Notes under the pieces: generated by a model | Databases searched by the model: none | What the model saw: only the letters and a program-made list of their open reading frames with translations | Told to the model about the DNA's origin: nothing | Part shown: positions 26,228-35,139 of the stretch, one piece after another | How positions within the stretch are numbered: position 1 is the stretch's first letter | Layout of the letters: each line of letters starts with the position of its first letter | Assembly: GCA_964624475.1 (NCBI GenBank) | Contig: CAZUYC010000035.1 | Span: forward strand, 10,627 to 74,626 | Direction: 5' to 3' | DNA length: 64,000 nt | Source: CAZUYC01 sp964624475 | Lineage (GTDB): Bacteria > Myxococcota_A > UBA9160 > SMWR01 | Program-made: the position numbers and the translations under genes

Positions 26228-27757
26228 CTACCACTGGTAGGTCAGGTAGGCGCCCACGACCTTGCGGTTGTAATCGTACACCGGAATGTTCGAATCCTGG
26301 AAGGCGAACGATCCGGCGACGCGGGCGATCCAGTGCTCGACGATGGGCCGCGCGATCTCCGCGGTCACCCAGTGGGTGTCGTCCGCGCGCTTCTTGGACG
26401 GAGCGAAGGCGCTGTGGTCGCGATAGTCGCGGTGGCCGAAGCGCCAGAGCCAGGAGAAGGAGACGGCCCAGGGGAAGTCGTAGCCGGCGCCGAAGGAGGT
26501 CTCGAACCCATCGTATCGCCACTCGGTGCCGACCGAGTCGTAGAGGTCGCCGTTCGCGCCGACCGTCACGTAGGTGAAGGGCTCCGGAAGGAAGAAGAAC
26601 TGGCTCACGCCGAAGAGGTGCCGGGGCCCATCGCGGTTGAAGGCCGAGTTCGGCGGGAAGTCCAGGTCCTGGAACTCCGCATACTGGAACTGGTAATAGG
26701 GCTGCGTGAGCCCCCAGTTGCCCTCGCGGACGGCGAGGGTCGGCGTGGCCCGGTGGATCTGCCGGAAGGGATCCGAGAGGTCCAGCAAGGTGTAGGCGTA
26801 GTCGTAGCGGAGGCCGAAGCGCACGGGGCCGACGATCGTGCCGCCCGAGACCCAGCCCGCGTGGGTCTGGAGGTCGACCTTGTTCTCGTCGTGGTTGAGG
26901 CTCAGGTAGCCGTCGTAGCCCGCCGAGAGCGACGTGCGCTGGTTGCCGAAGAGCCGGACGCCGCCGGACCCCGTGAAGACGCCCCGCCAGGTCGGGTCCG
27001 AGCTCTGGTTCGGCTGGCCGTTCACCAGGAAGTCTTCCGCGCTGGCGAGCAGCGGGTTGCTGTCCCACTCGCCGCCGGCCGTGACCGCGACGCTCCAGGG
27101 CCGCTCCGAGCGCGCCCCCTTCAGCTCCTCGCTCAGATTGGCGGCCGACTGCCCGAGCGGGGAGACGGGAGACTGTTCGGCCACGACGGAGAACGAGCCC
27201 GCGGCGGCCGAGAGGTCGCCGACCGAGGCCTCGGAGAGGCCCGAGTAGTAGCGGGCCTGCACGGCGAGCGAGGGATCGAGGGCCCCGGCCCGCTCGAGGT
27301 GAGGCAGGGCGGCTGCGTGATCGCCGGTGCGGTAGGCCGCCACTCCCGCGTAGAACTGAGCCTGGGCGTCGTCGGGGTCCTCGGCCAGCACCTTCTGGAA
27401 GACGGAGCGCGCCTCGGCGTTGCGACCGAGCTCGAGCAGCGTGATGCCGCGGTCGAAGACCAGCTCCCGATCCCCCGGATCGAGCGCCAGGGCGCGCTCC
27501 TGGAGCTCGAGGGCTCGCCCGGGATCGCCCTGAGCCTTCAAGACCAGCGCCAGGTAGCGAAGGCCCTCGCGGTCCTGCGGATCTTCCGCGAGGACGCGCT
27601 CGAAGTCCTGACGGGCCGAGTCGAGGCGTCCCTCCCCGTAGGCCACCACGCCCCGGTGGAAGGCGAGCTCGGAATTGACCGAGGCATGGGCGGAGATCGC
27701 GGCGACCCAGCACGCGAGTCCGATCGCCAGGCACGACCAACCGTTGGCTCGAATCAA
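26228..27757 (-). CDS. TPR plus outer-membrane beta-barrel protein
   Basis: 509 aa. The chosen start is TTG 27757: it has GGAG six bases upstream and yields a normal signal peptide (LAIGLACWVAAISAHA). GTG 27769 is an alternative. Residues about 30-220 hold five TPR units (AFHRGVVAYGEGRLDSARQD and following, each closing on DP). The remaining 290 residues alternate polar and aromatic amino acids and end in YLTYQW, a C-terminal aromatic typical of outer-membrane barrels. Phrases such as WDSNPLLASAEDF resemble the surface-lipoprotein-assembly/TPR porin class. It is likely an outer-membrane protein exporting or assembling an envelope component with the FecR-domain partner. Confidence 0.78.
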   Translation of the reverse strand: MIRANGWSCLAIGLACWVAAISAHASVNSELAFHRGVVAYGEGRLDSARQDFERVLAEDPQDREGLRYLALVLKAQGDPGRALELQERALALDPGDRELVFDRGITLLELGRNAEARSVFQKVLAEDPDDAQAQFYAGVAAYRTGDHAAALPHLERAGALDPSLAVQARYYSGLSEASVGDLSAAAGSFSVVAEQSPVSPLGQSAANLSEELKGARSERPWSVAVTAGGEWDSNPLLASAEDFLVNGQPNQSSDPTWRGVFTGSGGVRLFGNQRTSLSAGYDGYLSLNHDENKVDLQTHAGWVSGGTIVGPVRFGLRYDYAYTLLDLSDPFRQIHRATPTLAVREGNWGLTQPYYQFQYAEFQDLDFPPNSAFNRDGPRHLFGVSQFFFLPEPFTYVTVGANGDLYDSVGTEWRYDGFETSFGAGYDFPWAVSFSWLWRFGHRDYRDHSAFAPSKKRADDTHWVTAEIARPIVEHWIARVAGSFAFQDSNIPVYDYNRKVVGAYLTYQW

Positions 27758-28044
27758 AGGGGGCTCCACTCCACACAGTGCGCCCCTTGGCGCCACCCGC
27801 GGTCGCCCGGTATTTGACCAACCCCCTCCGGACGTGTCAATCGCCCCTCCCCGCAGGACTTGCGGGGACGGAGGGTCGCCTCCCGCTGGAACGAATCTGA
27901 TTTCCCCGAGGGATTTTAATGTGGTGAAAAAGACTCGAATCGTGGCAGAATGTTGCCCGCGTGACGTGCGGACCGCCCCGGGTGCATAATCTCCCTTGGC
28001 ACGCGGCCGCGCGCGTCGCCTTCTCGAACGGGAGCCCCCCCCGA

Positions 28045-29571
28045 ATGCCGCTCCGCCGCTCCCTCGTCCTCTCCCTCTCGCTGCTCGCCTCGGTCCTCGA
28101 CGCCCGAGCCCAGCCGCTGCTCTACGGGCCGGTCCCGTTCGGGGATCCCCCGCCTCCCGGCTGGGGCCAGGGCGTGGCGCTCGCGCAGAGCGACTATGCG
28201 GCGAACTACGAATCGCCCCCCACGCTGCTCTTCGTGGCCGAGGGCCTGCGGCCGAACTCCGGAAGGCTCCGGATCTACGACGTGACCGACCCAGGCGCGC
28301 CGGTCTCCCTTGCGTCGCTTGTCCCGAGCGCGGCGGAGTGCCCCACCGGGTCGTACGCGTCGAACGTGAGCTTGCTCGGGACCCGGGCGTACCTCGCCGC
28401 CGGCAGCTGCGGCGTGCTGGTGGTCGACGTCTCCGACCCGAGCCTGCCGCAGATCCTGCTCCGCGTGAGCTCACTCGACATCACGCAGGACGTGCTGCCG
28501 CGGAGCACGACCGGCGGCGTCGAGCTCCTCGTGGCCGACGGCACGGCGGGGCTGCGAGTGATCGAGCTCGCCGATACCAATGGCATCCCGAGCGTCCAGC
28601 AGCAGCTGCAGATCGGGTCCGCGCAGGGCATCGACGGCTCGGCGCTCGCCGTGGACGCCGACCCGGAGAGCGGGCACGTGGTCGTGGCGACGACCAACGG
28701 CGTCTTCGACGCGATCCTCGGCCAGGGCGCACCCCTCGTCGGCACGCTGCTCATCACCAATCCGGACCATCTGCCGCTGCCGCCGGCCTCGCAGCTCACG
28801 ACGATCCCCCAGGGCGTGACCGTCCGCGACGACTACGCGTACGTCCCGCTCTGGAAGGGCGGTCTCATCCGGTTCGATCTGCTGAATCCGTCCGCCGAGA
28901 GGCTCACGGTCGAGACGTTCCACGCCTTCTTCAAGGCCCTCCTCCTGCCCTCGGGCGCGACGCTGCTGGTGAGCGAGGGCCAGTGCGGGCTCGCCGTCTT
29001 CGACGTGACCCCCGAGAGCCTGGTCGAGAAGCCCTATAGCCCGCTGGCCGTCGCGGGCATCACGGACCCGGCGGCGTGCGGGCCCGAGGTGACGGACACG
29101 GCGATCCCCTTCGCCTGGTCGCTGGCCGAGCAGGGGGGGCTCGCGGCGGTGGGCTTCGGCGTGACGGCCACCGGGGGCGGCGGGTTCGAGCTCCTCGACC
29201 AGCTCGAGAACGTCCTGCTGCGAGCGGCAGCCCCTGCGCTCGCGCCGGATGCGGACGCCGACGGCGCCGCCGATGGCGCCGACAACTGCGCGCTCCTCGC
29301 CAACGCGGGCCAGGCGGATACCGACCAGGACGGGTTCGGCGACGCCTGCGACCCCGATCTCGATGGCGATGGGCGGGTGGGCGGGCCCGACCTGCTCCGG
29401 CTCGCGGGCGCATTCGGGGCCGCGACCGGCGACGCCCGCTACGACGCCCGGGCCGACTTCGACGCCGACGGCGTCGTCGGCGCGCCCGACCTGCTGCGGC
29501 TCGCCGGCGCGTTCGGAGAGGCCCCGGGGCCGTCGGGACTCGCCTGCGCGGGCACGGCCCCCTGTCCGTAG
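28045..29571 (+). CDS. Secreted beta-propeller-like protein with calcium repeats
   Basis: 508 aa from ATG 28045, with a signal peptide (SLVLSLSLLASVLDARA). Residues about 50-390 contain LVIVD-type strands (GRLRIYDVTDPGAPVSLASL, CGVLVVDVSDPSLPQIL, GLAVFDVTPE), consistent with a surface beta-propeller. The C-terminus carries a thrombospondin type-3-like segment (DADADGAADGADNC ... DTDQDGFGDACD). Two dockerin-like EF-hand units follow, DLDGDGRVGGPDLLRLAGAFG-like and ADFDADGVVGAPDLLRLAGAF, which should bind calcium. It is probably an extracellular or surface protein. The first Met in the open frame is further upstream, but the signal peptide favours 28045. Confidence 0.82.
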   Translation: MPLRRSLVLSLSLLASVLDARAQPLLYGPVPFGDPPPPGWGQGVALAQSDYAANYESPPTLLFVAEGLRPNSGRLRIYDVTDPGAPVSLASLVPSAAECPTGSYASNVSLLGTRAYLAAGSCGVLVVDVSDPSLPQILLRVSSLDITQDVLPRSTTGGVELLVADGTAGLRVIELADTNGIPSVQQQLQIGSAQGIDGSALAVDADPESGHVVVATTNGVFDAILGQGAPLVGTLLITNPDHLPLPPASQLTTIPQGVTVRDDYAYVPLWKGGLIRFDLLNPSAERLTVETFHAFFKALLLPSGATLLVSEGQCGLAVFDVTPESLVEKPYSPLAVAGITDPAACGPEVTDTAIPFAWSLAEQGGLAAVGFGVTATGGGGFELLDQLENVLLRAAAPALAPDADADGAADGADNCALLANAGQADTDQDGFGDACDPDLDGDGRVGGPDLLRLAGAFGAATGDARYDARADFDADGVVGAPDLLRLAGAFGEAPGPSGLACAGTAPCP

Positions 29572-29656
29572 CGTCCGGTACCGGCGCGGGAAGGTCCCCG
29601 GCCGCGCTCGACGGCTCGTGACGCCATATACTCGCCGCCGCGCCCTGGAGGGTTCG

Positions 29657-30325
29657 ATGGGAGCCTTGTGGATCGCCGCGCTCTGGGTCCTCTTCGCCGC
29701 CACCCACATGGCGCTCTCGAGCCAGCGCCTGCGGCCCCGCCTCGTCGCCAAGCTTGGCGCCCGCGGCTTCCAGGCCGCCTACTCGCTGGTGGCCCTCGCG
29801 ATCTTCGTGCCGCTCGTCTCGACCTACTACGCGCACAAGCACACGGGGCCCTTCCTCTGGTACGGATCGCCGCTCCTGGGCGTGCGCTGGCTCGGCTACG
29901 GCCTGATGGGGGCCGCCTTCGTGCTGGTCGTCGCCGGGCTCGTGCAGCCGAGCCCGGCGGGCATGGTGCCGGCCCGGCCCGAGGTGCGCGGCGTCGCCCG
30001 GATCACGCGCCACCCGGTGCTGATGGGCTTCGGGCTCTGGGGGCTCGCGCACCTCCTGCTCTCGGCCGTGCACGCCTCCGAGCTCGCATTCTTCGTCGGC
30101 TTTGCCCTCTTCGCGGTCGTGGGCTGCGAGCACCAGGACCAGCGCAAGCTCGCGGCGAGCGAGAGCTACCGCGCCTTCCACGCCGCGACGCCCTTCCTGC
30201 CCTTCTCGCGCCTCGGCTTCGTGAAGGGGCTCGCCGAGCTGCCGCTCCCGATCGCGATCGCGGCCGGGATCGCGCTCACCTGGGCGCTGCGCCGGTACGC
30301 GCACGCCTGGCTCTCGGGCTCGTGA
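29657..30325 (+). CDS. NnrU/isoprenylcysteine methyltransferase-like membrane protein
   Basis: 222 aa from ATG 29657 (GGAGGG upstream) with six hydrophobic segments. Family blocks include WVLFAATHMALSS at the N-terminus, GVARITRHPVLMGFGLWGLAHLL (about 112-134) and GCEHQDQRKLAASESYRAF. The RHP motif and following Glu are shared by NnrU and by isoprenylcysteine O-methyltransferases (ICMT-like). NnrU is named for an effect on nitrite/NO reduction, but most members have no tested function, and no denitrification gene is present here. It is a stand-alone plus-strand gene between a secreted protein and an SDR. Confidence 0.8.
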   Translation: MGALWIAALWVLFAATHMALSSQRLRPRLVAKLGARGFQAAYSLVALAIFVPLVSTYYAHKHTGPFLWYGSPLLGVRWLGYGLMGAAFVLVVAGLVQPSPAGMVPARPEVRGVARITRHPVLMGFGLWGLAHLLLSAVHASELAFFVGFALFAVVGCEHQDQRKLAASESYRAFHAATPFLPFSRLGFVKGLAELPLPIAIAAGIALTWALRRYAHAWLSGS

Positions 30326-30374
30326 TGCCGAGGGGCACCGTGATCGAGCCCTGCGCGGGGCGGAGCTAGCGCGC

Positions 30375-31196
30375 GTGGCTCGAGTCGCGACGCCGTCCGG
30401 GGATCCGTTCCACGGGCGGGCGGCCGTCGTGACCGGAGGCGCCGGAGGCATCGGCCTGGCGATGGCGCAGGCCTTCGCGGCGCGCGGCGCGAAGCTCGTC
30501 CTCGCCGACATCGACGCGGCCGCGCTCGCGCAGGCCGAGCGGGAGCTCGCCGCGGCCGGCGCCGAGGTGCTCGGCGTCCCGACCGACGTGACGCGCCGCG
30601 AGAGCGTCGCGGCCCTCGCGGACGCCGCCTTCGCGCGCTTCGGCGCCGTGCACCTGCTCTGCAACAACGCCGGGATCGCCGTGCTCGGCCCGCTGGTCGG
30701 CGCCGACGCCGGCGACTGGCGCACGGCGATGGACGTGAACTTCTGGGGCGTCGTCCACGGCATCGACGCCTTCCTGCCGCGGATGCTCGCGCAGCGCTCG
30801 GGCGGCCACGTGCTCAACACCGCGTCGATGGCGGGGCTCGTCGGAATGCAGGGGCTCGGGATCTACTGCGCGACCAAGTTCGCCGTGGTGGGGCTCTCCG
30901 AGTCGCTGCGCCGCGAGCTCGAGCCCCGCGGCATCGGCGTCTCCGTGCTGTGCCCGATGATGGTCGATACAAACATCGGCCTGAACTCCGCGCGCGCGCT
31001 CGGCCGCGAGAGCCCGGGCGCGGCCCCGCCCGGCGTCGCGCTCCAGGGCGGCGTGATCGGCGCCGACGAGGTCGCCCGGCGCGTGGTGCGCGCGATCGAG
31101 ACCGACGCCCTCTACGTGTTCACGCACCCCGAGCAGCGCGAGATCCTGCGCCGCCACGCCGCACGGCAGGCCGAGAGCTTCGAGCCGGGCTTCTGA
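30375..31196 (+). CDS. Short-chain dehydrogenase/reductase
   Basis: 273 aa classical SDR. TGGAGGIG (about 20-27) is the dinucleotide loop and LADIDAAAL suggests NAD over NADP (Asp after beta-2). LLCNNAGIAVLG is the structural NNAG motif, TASMAGL holds the catalytic Ser, and YCATK the catalytic Tyr and Lys. A C-terminal cap (ALGRESPGAAPPGVALQGG region) should select the substrate, which is unknown. The start GTG 30375 lies 49 bases after the previous gene. Confidence 0.87.
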   Translation: MARVATPSGDPFHGRAAVVTGGAGGIGLAMAQAFAARGAKLVLADIDAAALAQAERELAAAGAEVLGVPTDVTRRESVAALADAAFARFGAVHLLCNNAGIAVLGPLVGADAGDWRTAMDVNFWGVVHGIDAFLPRMLAQRSGGHVLNTASMAGLVGMQGLGIYCATKFAVVGLSESLRRELEPRGIGVSVLCPMMVDTNIGLNSARALGRESPGAAPPGVALQGGVIGADEVARRVVRAIETDALYVFTHPEQREILRRHAARQAESFEPGF

Positions 31197-31233
31197 CCCG
31201 GATCCTGGCTAGTCTCCGGGCCGGAGGCGATTC

Positions 31234-32346
31234 ATGCCCACCCGCCTCGACGAGGCCGCGGTCCTCGACGCGCTGCGCCCGATCGTCGACCCCGATTTCG
31301 GCAAGAGCATCGTCGATCTCGGCTTCGTGAAGGACCTGCGCATCGAGGCCGGTCGCGTGGCCTTCGCGATCGAGCTCACGACGCCGGCCTGTCCGGTCAA
31401 GGCGGAGTTCGAGCGGGCGGCGCGCGAGCGGGTCGCGGCGCTCCCGGGTGTCACCTCCGTCGACGTGCGCATGACCTCCAACACGCGGGGGCGGCGAGCG
31501 GCTCCTCCGGCGGGAGAGGCGGCCGCGGTGCTGCCGGGCGTGCGCAACACGCTGGCGGTGGCCTCGGGCAAGGGCGGCGTGGGCAAGAGCACCGTGGCGC
31601 TGAACGTCGCGCTGGCGCTGCGCCAGAGCGGGGCGCTCGTGGGACTCATGGACGCCGACGTCTACGGCCCGTCGCTCCCCCTCCTCACCGGGGTGTCGGG
31701 GCGGCCGCACGCCGAGGAGCGTCGGATCGTCCCGCACGAGGGCCACGGGCTCCGGCTGATGTCGATGGGCTTCTTCCTGACCGAGGACTCGCCGGTGATC
31801 TGGCGCGGCCCCATGGTACACGGGCTCATCCGCCAGTTACTGACCGACGTCGAGTGGGGTGAGCTCGACTACCTGATCGTCGACATGCCGCCCGGCACCG
31901 GCGACGCGGCGCTCACGCTGACGCAGATGGCGCCGCTCTCGGGAGCCGTGATCGTGACGACCGCCAACGACCTCTCGCTGATCGACGCGCGCAAGGGCCT
32001 CGCCATGTTCCGCAAGGTCCAGGTGCCCGTGCTCGGCATCGTCGAGAACATGTCCTGGTTCACGCCGCCGGACCTGCCGGAGCGCCGCTACCGGATCTTC
32101 GGCGAGGGCGGCGGGCGGCGCGTCGCCGAGGAGCTCGGCGTGGACCTCCTGGCCGAGATCCCGCTCGATCCGAGGATCGTCGAGGGAGGCGACAAGGGCC
32201 TCCCGATCCTGGTGGGCGCGCCCGATTCCGAGGCCGCGCGGATCTTCCGCGAGCTCGCGGGCCGGATCGCGCGCAAGCTCGCGGTGCTCGCCGAGCGCAC
32301 GCCGCCCGTCGCCGACGCGAACATCACCTGGGTTAGCGGCCCGTGA
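31234..32346 (+). CDS. Mrp/ApbC-type iron-sulfur carrier P-loop ATPase
   Basis: 370 aa. An N-terminal MIP18/DUF59 domain (about 5-80, LDALRPIVDPDFGKSIVDLG) precedes a P-loop domain with deviant Walker A SGKGGVGKST (about 111-120), VGLMDADVYGPSLPLL and VDMPPGTGDAALTLTQ. Mrp proteins assemble and deliver Fe-S clusters. Oddly, the stretch after VENMSWF, which in many members has a CxxC pair for the bridging cluster, reads TPPDLPERRYRIFGEGGG with no cysteine. A PP-L-P version without cysteines also occurs in other lineages to my knowledge. The 3' end overlaps the convergent next gene by 14 bases. Confidence 0.9.
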   Translation: MPTRLDEAAVLDALRPIVDPDFGKSIVDLGFVKDLRIEAGRVAFAIELTTPACPVKAEFERAARERVAALPGVTSVDVRMTSNTRGRRAAPPAGEAAAVLPGVRNTLAVASGKGGVGKSTVALNVALALRQSGALVGLMDADVYGPSLPLLTGVSGRPHAEERRIVPHEGHGLRLMSMGFFLTEDSPVIWRGPMVHGLIRQLLTDVEWGELDYLIVDMPPGTGDAALTLTQMAPLSGAVIVTTANDLSLIDARKGLAMFRKVQVPVLGIVENMSWFTPPDLPERRYRIFGEGGGRRVAEELGVDLLAEIPLDPRIVEGGDKGLPILVGAPDSEAARIFRELAGRIARKLAVLAERTPPVADANITWVSGP

Positions 32347-33097
32347 CCAGGTCCATGTAGAGGATCGGCACGGGGCCGACCGGGGTGAACTGGCGCGCCG
32401 CGTACTCGTCGTAGGAGAGGCGCTGGAAGCGCACGCCCGGGTCGGGCTCGAAGAAGCCGTCGTCGATCGGGAGCGACGAGGACCAGTTCAAGAAGTCGGT
32501 GTAGATGGTCTTGCCCGTGAGCCGCGTGTAGATCTCGAGACGCACGGGGAGGCGCGGCTCGTCCTTCGTCACCCACGCCTCGCGGCGGCCGGCGTCGTCG
32601 GTCACCCGGTAGCGCTCGCACACGCGCCCGCCGATCGGCTCCTCGCCGACGAGTTCGCCGCCCTGCCGGACGATCACCTCGAGCTCCCGGCCGAAGGGGC
32701 GCCGGTCCGGCGCGTCCTTCGCGAGGGCTTCGCGCGAGCGCCCGATGGCGACGCCCTCGCGGCTCGTGGCGTCGTAGGCGTAGTAGGTGTCGCCGCGGAC
32801 GAGGCTCACCACCTTGCGCCCGGCGATCACCGTCTCGGCGCGGAGCTTCGGCCCCTTCGACCAGAAGTAGGCGACGTTGATGCCGATCTGCGAGTGGGCG
32901 AGGGTGAGCGCGTACCAGGTCGGGGGCTGCGAGCCCGAGGGCTCCTTCGCCGCGGGGGGCTTCGCGCGTTTCGCGGCCGGTGCGTCCTTCCGCTCCTCCG
33001 GACGCTCCTGCGCCGAGCCGGGCGCGGGGAGGAGCACCGCCGCTCCGATCCAGATCGCCAGCAGCACGAGCTCGCGGGCCGCGCGCGTGGGCCTCAT
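32333..33097 (-). CDS. Exported protein, LolA/outer-membrane lipoprotein-sorting-like
   Basis: 254 aa with a signal peptide (LVLLAIWIGAAVLLPAPGSA) and a Lys/Pro-rich linker at about 32-58. The rest is beta-rich (VAYFWSKGPKLRAETVI, VSLVRGDTYYAYDATSREG, GGRVCERYRVTDD, VRLEIYTRLTGKTIYTDFLNW), which follows the pattern of LolA/LppX-like lipid-binding barrels and DUF4412-type proteins. I would not go beyond a periplasmic, possibly lipid-binding protein. Its ATG overlaps the stop of the upstream phosphatase gene (ATGA), so the two are translationally coupled and may act together on an envelope substrate. Confidence 0.65.
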   Translation of the reverse strand: MRPTRAARELVLLAIWIGAAVLLPAPGSAQERPEERKDAPAAKRAKPPAAKEPSGSQPPTWYALTLAHSQIGINVAYFWSKGPKLRAETVIAGRKVVSLVRGDTYYAYDATSREGVAIGRSREALAKDAPDRRPFGRELEVIVRQGGELVGEEPIGGRVCERYRVTDDAGRREAWVTKDEPRLPVRLEIYTRLTGKTIYTDFLNWSSSLPIDDGFFEPDPGVRFQRLSYDEYAARQFTPVGPVPILYMDLVTGR

Positions 33098-34320
33098 CGC
33101 AGCACCTCCAGCGGACGCTCCGCGCGCGGCACGAGCTCCGGGACCGGGCGCCCCTCCATCCACTCCGGGATCGGGACGCCGAGGAGCGAGAGGACGGTAG
33201 GGGCCACGTCGATGCTCCGCACGTCGCCGAGCGCGAGGCCCGCCGGCACCGCGCGTCCGACGGCGGCGAAGAGCGCGGCCATGCGCGCCTGCTCGGGGCG
33301 GTAGCCGTGGACGCCGAGCAGACGGCCGCCGCCGATCGCGGTGCCGGGAGGCGCGAGCACCACGACGTCGCCCGAGCGCGGGTTTCCGAGCCGGAGCTCC
33401 GCGGGAGCCTCGCCGCGCCGCCAGGCCTCGAGCCCCAGGCCGCGCGCAAGGAGGACGGCCCTCGCCTCGGCGGCGGGCCCGCCCTCGATCGAGACGCCGA
33501 CGAAGCCCCCGCCGCCGAAGACCCGCGCGCGGATCCCGGCGCGGCGCAGCGCCGCCGCGAGGTCGACGCGCTCGGCCACGCGATCCATCCCGTGATCCGA
33601 GACCAGGAGCAGCGTCGCCGTCGCGAGCCCGCCATGGCGTTCGATCCCCGCCAGGAGCCCCGCGAGCGCCGCATCCTGGGCGCGCAGGGAGTCCGCGACC
33701 TCGGGCGCGTCGGGGCCGTGGACGTGGCCCGCGTGGTCGGCGCCGTGGAACCAGGCCGTGACCAGGCGCGGGCGCGAGGCCTCCGGCTCCGCGTAGAGCC
33801 ACGCGAGGATCTGTTCGACCTTGTCGATCTCGGCCACGTCCGGGTCGAAGCGCCGCCAGTGGCGCGGGGCGCGCCCGGAGCGCCAGGGCCCTTCCGAGCC
33901 CACCCAGTGGAACGACGCGGTCGGGATCCCGCGCGCCTCGAGCAGCGACCAGAGCGGCTCGACCTCGATCCAGCTCGGGTCCGCCTCCTTGTCGTAGGCG
34001 CCGCGCCCGCGGTCGAGGAAGGCGTTGTCGACGATCCCGTGACGGTCCGGGTGCACCCCGGTCACGAGCGTGACGTGGTTCGGGAAGGTATTGGTCGGGA
34101 AGACCGGGACGAGCCGCTTCGCGACGGCGCCGCGCCGGGCGAGCTCGCGGAGGGTCGCGAGGCCCTTCTGGCCCACCTCGGGCGAGGTCCCGTCCAGGGA
34201 GATCAGGACCACGGTCGCATCCGCGGGGCCGGCGGCGGCGGGCGCCGTCGCGAGCAGCAGCGCCAGGCAGAGCGCGTGGAACTCGCGCGGGATGCGGCGC
34301 ACCGCTCCGGACCTTACCAT
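33094..34320 (-). CDS. Nucleotide pyrophosphatase/phosphodiesterase-type phosphatase
   Basis: 408 aa of the alkaline phosphatase superfamily, NPP branch. After an N-terminal signal peptide (about 14-30) come the metal-binding Asp in VVLISLDGTSP and the nucleophile Thr in FPTNTFPNHVTLVTG. HPDRHGI, FHGADHAGHVHGP and LLVSDHGM supply the remaining zinc ligands. A C-terminal APTVLSLLGVPIPEWMEGRPV block is typical. It should hydrolyse phosphodiester or phosphonate bonds outside the cytoplasm. It overlaps the downstream LolA-like gene by four bases and is divergent from thiD. Confidence 0.88.
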   Translation of the reverse strand: MVRSGAVRRIPREFHALCLALLLATAPAAAGPADATVVLISLDGTSPEVGQKGLATLRELARRGAVAKRLVPVFPTNTFPNHVTLVTGVHPDRHGIVDNAFLDRGRGAYDKEADPSWIEVEPLWSLLEARGIPTASFHWVGSEGPWRSGRAPRHWRRFDPDVAEIDKVEQILAWLYAEPEASRPRLVTAWFHGADHAGHVHGPDAPEVADSLRAQDAALAGLLAGIERHGGLATATLLLVSDHGMDRVAERVDLAAALRRAGIRARVFGGGGFVGVSIEGGPAAEARAVLLARGLGLEAWRRGEAPAELRLGNPRSGDVVVLAPPGTAIGGGRLLGVHGYRPEQARMAALFAAVGRAVPAGLALGDVRSIDVAPTVLSLLGVPIPEWMEGRPVPELVPRAERPLEVLR

Positions 34321-34328
34321 CGGCGATC

Positions 34329-35123
34329 GTGCGCGTCGCGCTCACGATCGCCGGCTCGGACCCGACGGGGGGCGCGGGGCTCCAGGCCGACCTCCAGGTC
34401 TTCCGCGCCTTCGGCGTCCACGGCGCCGGGGTCCTGACCGCGCTCACGGTGCAGGACACGGTCAAGGTCCACCGCGTGCTGCCGGTCTTCCCGAACGTGG
34501 TGCTCGAGCAGCTGCGCGTCCTGCTCGCGGACCTGACCCCGGACGCCGTGAAGCTCGGGATGCTCGCGACCGACGACGTGGCGCGCAGCGTCGCGCTCGG
34601 GCTTCGCGAGCTCGACCGCGCGCCGCGGCCGGTCCCGATCGTGGTGGACCCGGTGCTCGCGGCGAGCGACGGGACGAGGCTCCTCGAGCCCCGCGCGCGC
34701 GGCGTGCTCGAGGAGCTGATCGGGCGCTGCGCGCTCGTGACGCCGAACCTCCCCGAGGCGCGCGAGCTCACCGGCTGCGACGTCTCGACCGAGGAGGGCA
34801 TCCAGGCGGCGGGCTCCGCGCTCGTGACGAACCTCGGCGCCGGCGCCGCCCTCGTGACGGGCGGGCACCGCGACGGGCCCCCCGACGACCTCTTCGTGGT
34901 GCGCGAGGGCGGATCCGCCTCGCTCAGCTGGCTGCGCGGCGAGCGCATCGAGGCCGGTCGCGTGCACGGAACGGGCTGCGCGCTCGCCTCGGCCATCACC
35001 GCCGGACTCGCGCGCGGCGTGGAGTTGCGCCAGGCGGTCGAGCGCGCGCGGCGCTTCGTCGCGAACGCGCTGCGCGAGGCCGAGGCCGTCGGCCGGATGG
35101 CTCGGCTGCTGGCCTTCCTGTAG
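34329..35123 (+). CDS. thiD: Hydroxymethylpyrimidine/phosphomethylpyrimidine kinase
   Basis: 264 aa ribokinase-fold enzyme that phosphorylates HMP and HMP-P for thiamine synthesis. The motifs are AGSDPTGGAGLQADLQVFRA at the N-terminus, VVDPVLAASDGTRLLE, LVTPNLPEARELTG and the anion hole/catalytic base VHGTGCALASAI. The length is typical. GTG 34329 lies nine bases from the divergent phosphatase start, so both promoters must lie inside the neighbouring coding sequences or in that tiny gap. ThiE is encoded 29 kb away. Confidence 0.92.
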   Translation: MRVALTIAGSDPTGGAGLQADLQVFRAFGVHGAGVLTALTVQDTVKVHRVLPVFPNVVLEQLRVLLADLTPDAVKLGMLATDDVARSVALGLRELDRAPRPVPIVVDPVLAASDGTRLLEPRARGVLEELIGRCALVTPNLPEARELTGCDVSTEEGIQAAGSALVTNLGAGAALVTGGHRDGPPDDLFVVREGGSASLSWLRGERIEAGRVHGTGCALASAITAGLARGVELRQAVERARRFVANALREAEAVGRMARLLAFL

Positions 35124-35139
35124 CCCGCGAGCCCGCGCG

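Noticed and set aside
27943..27956. Possible sigma-54 promoter (TGGCAGAATGTTGC) before the secreted propeller gene
   Set aside because: The GG and GC elements are one base too close (nine instead of ten between them) and the match is otherwise weak.
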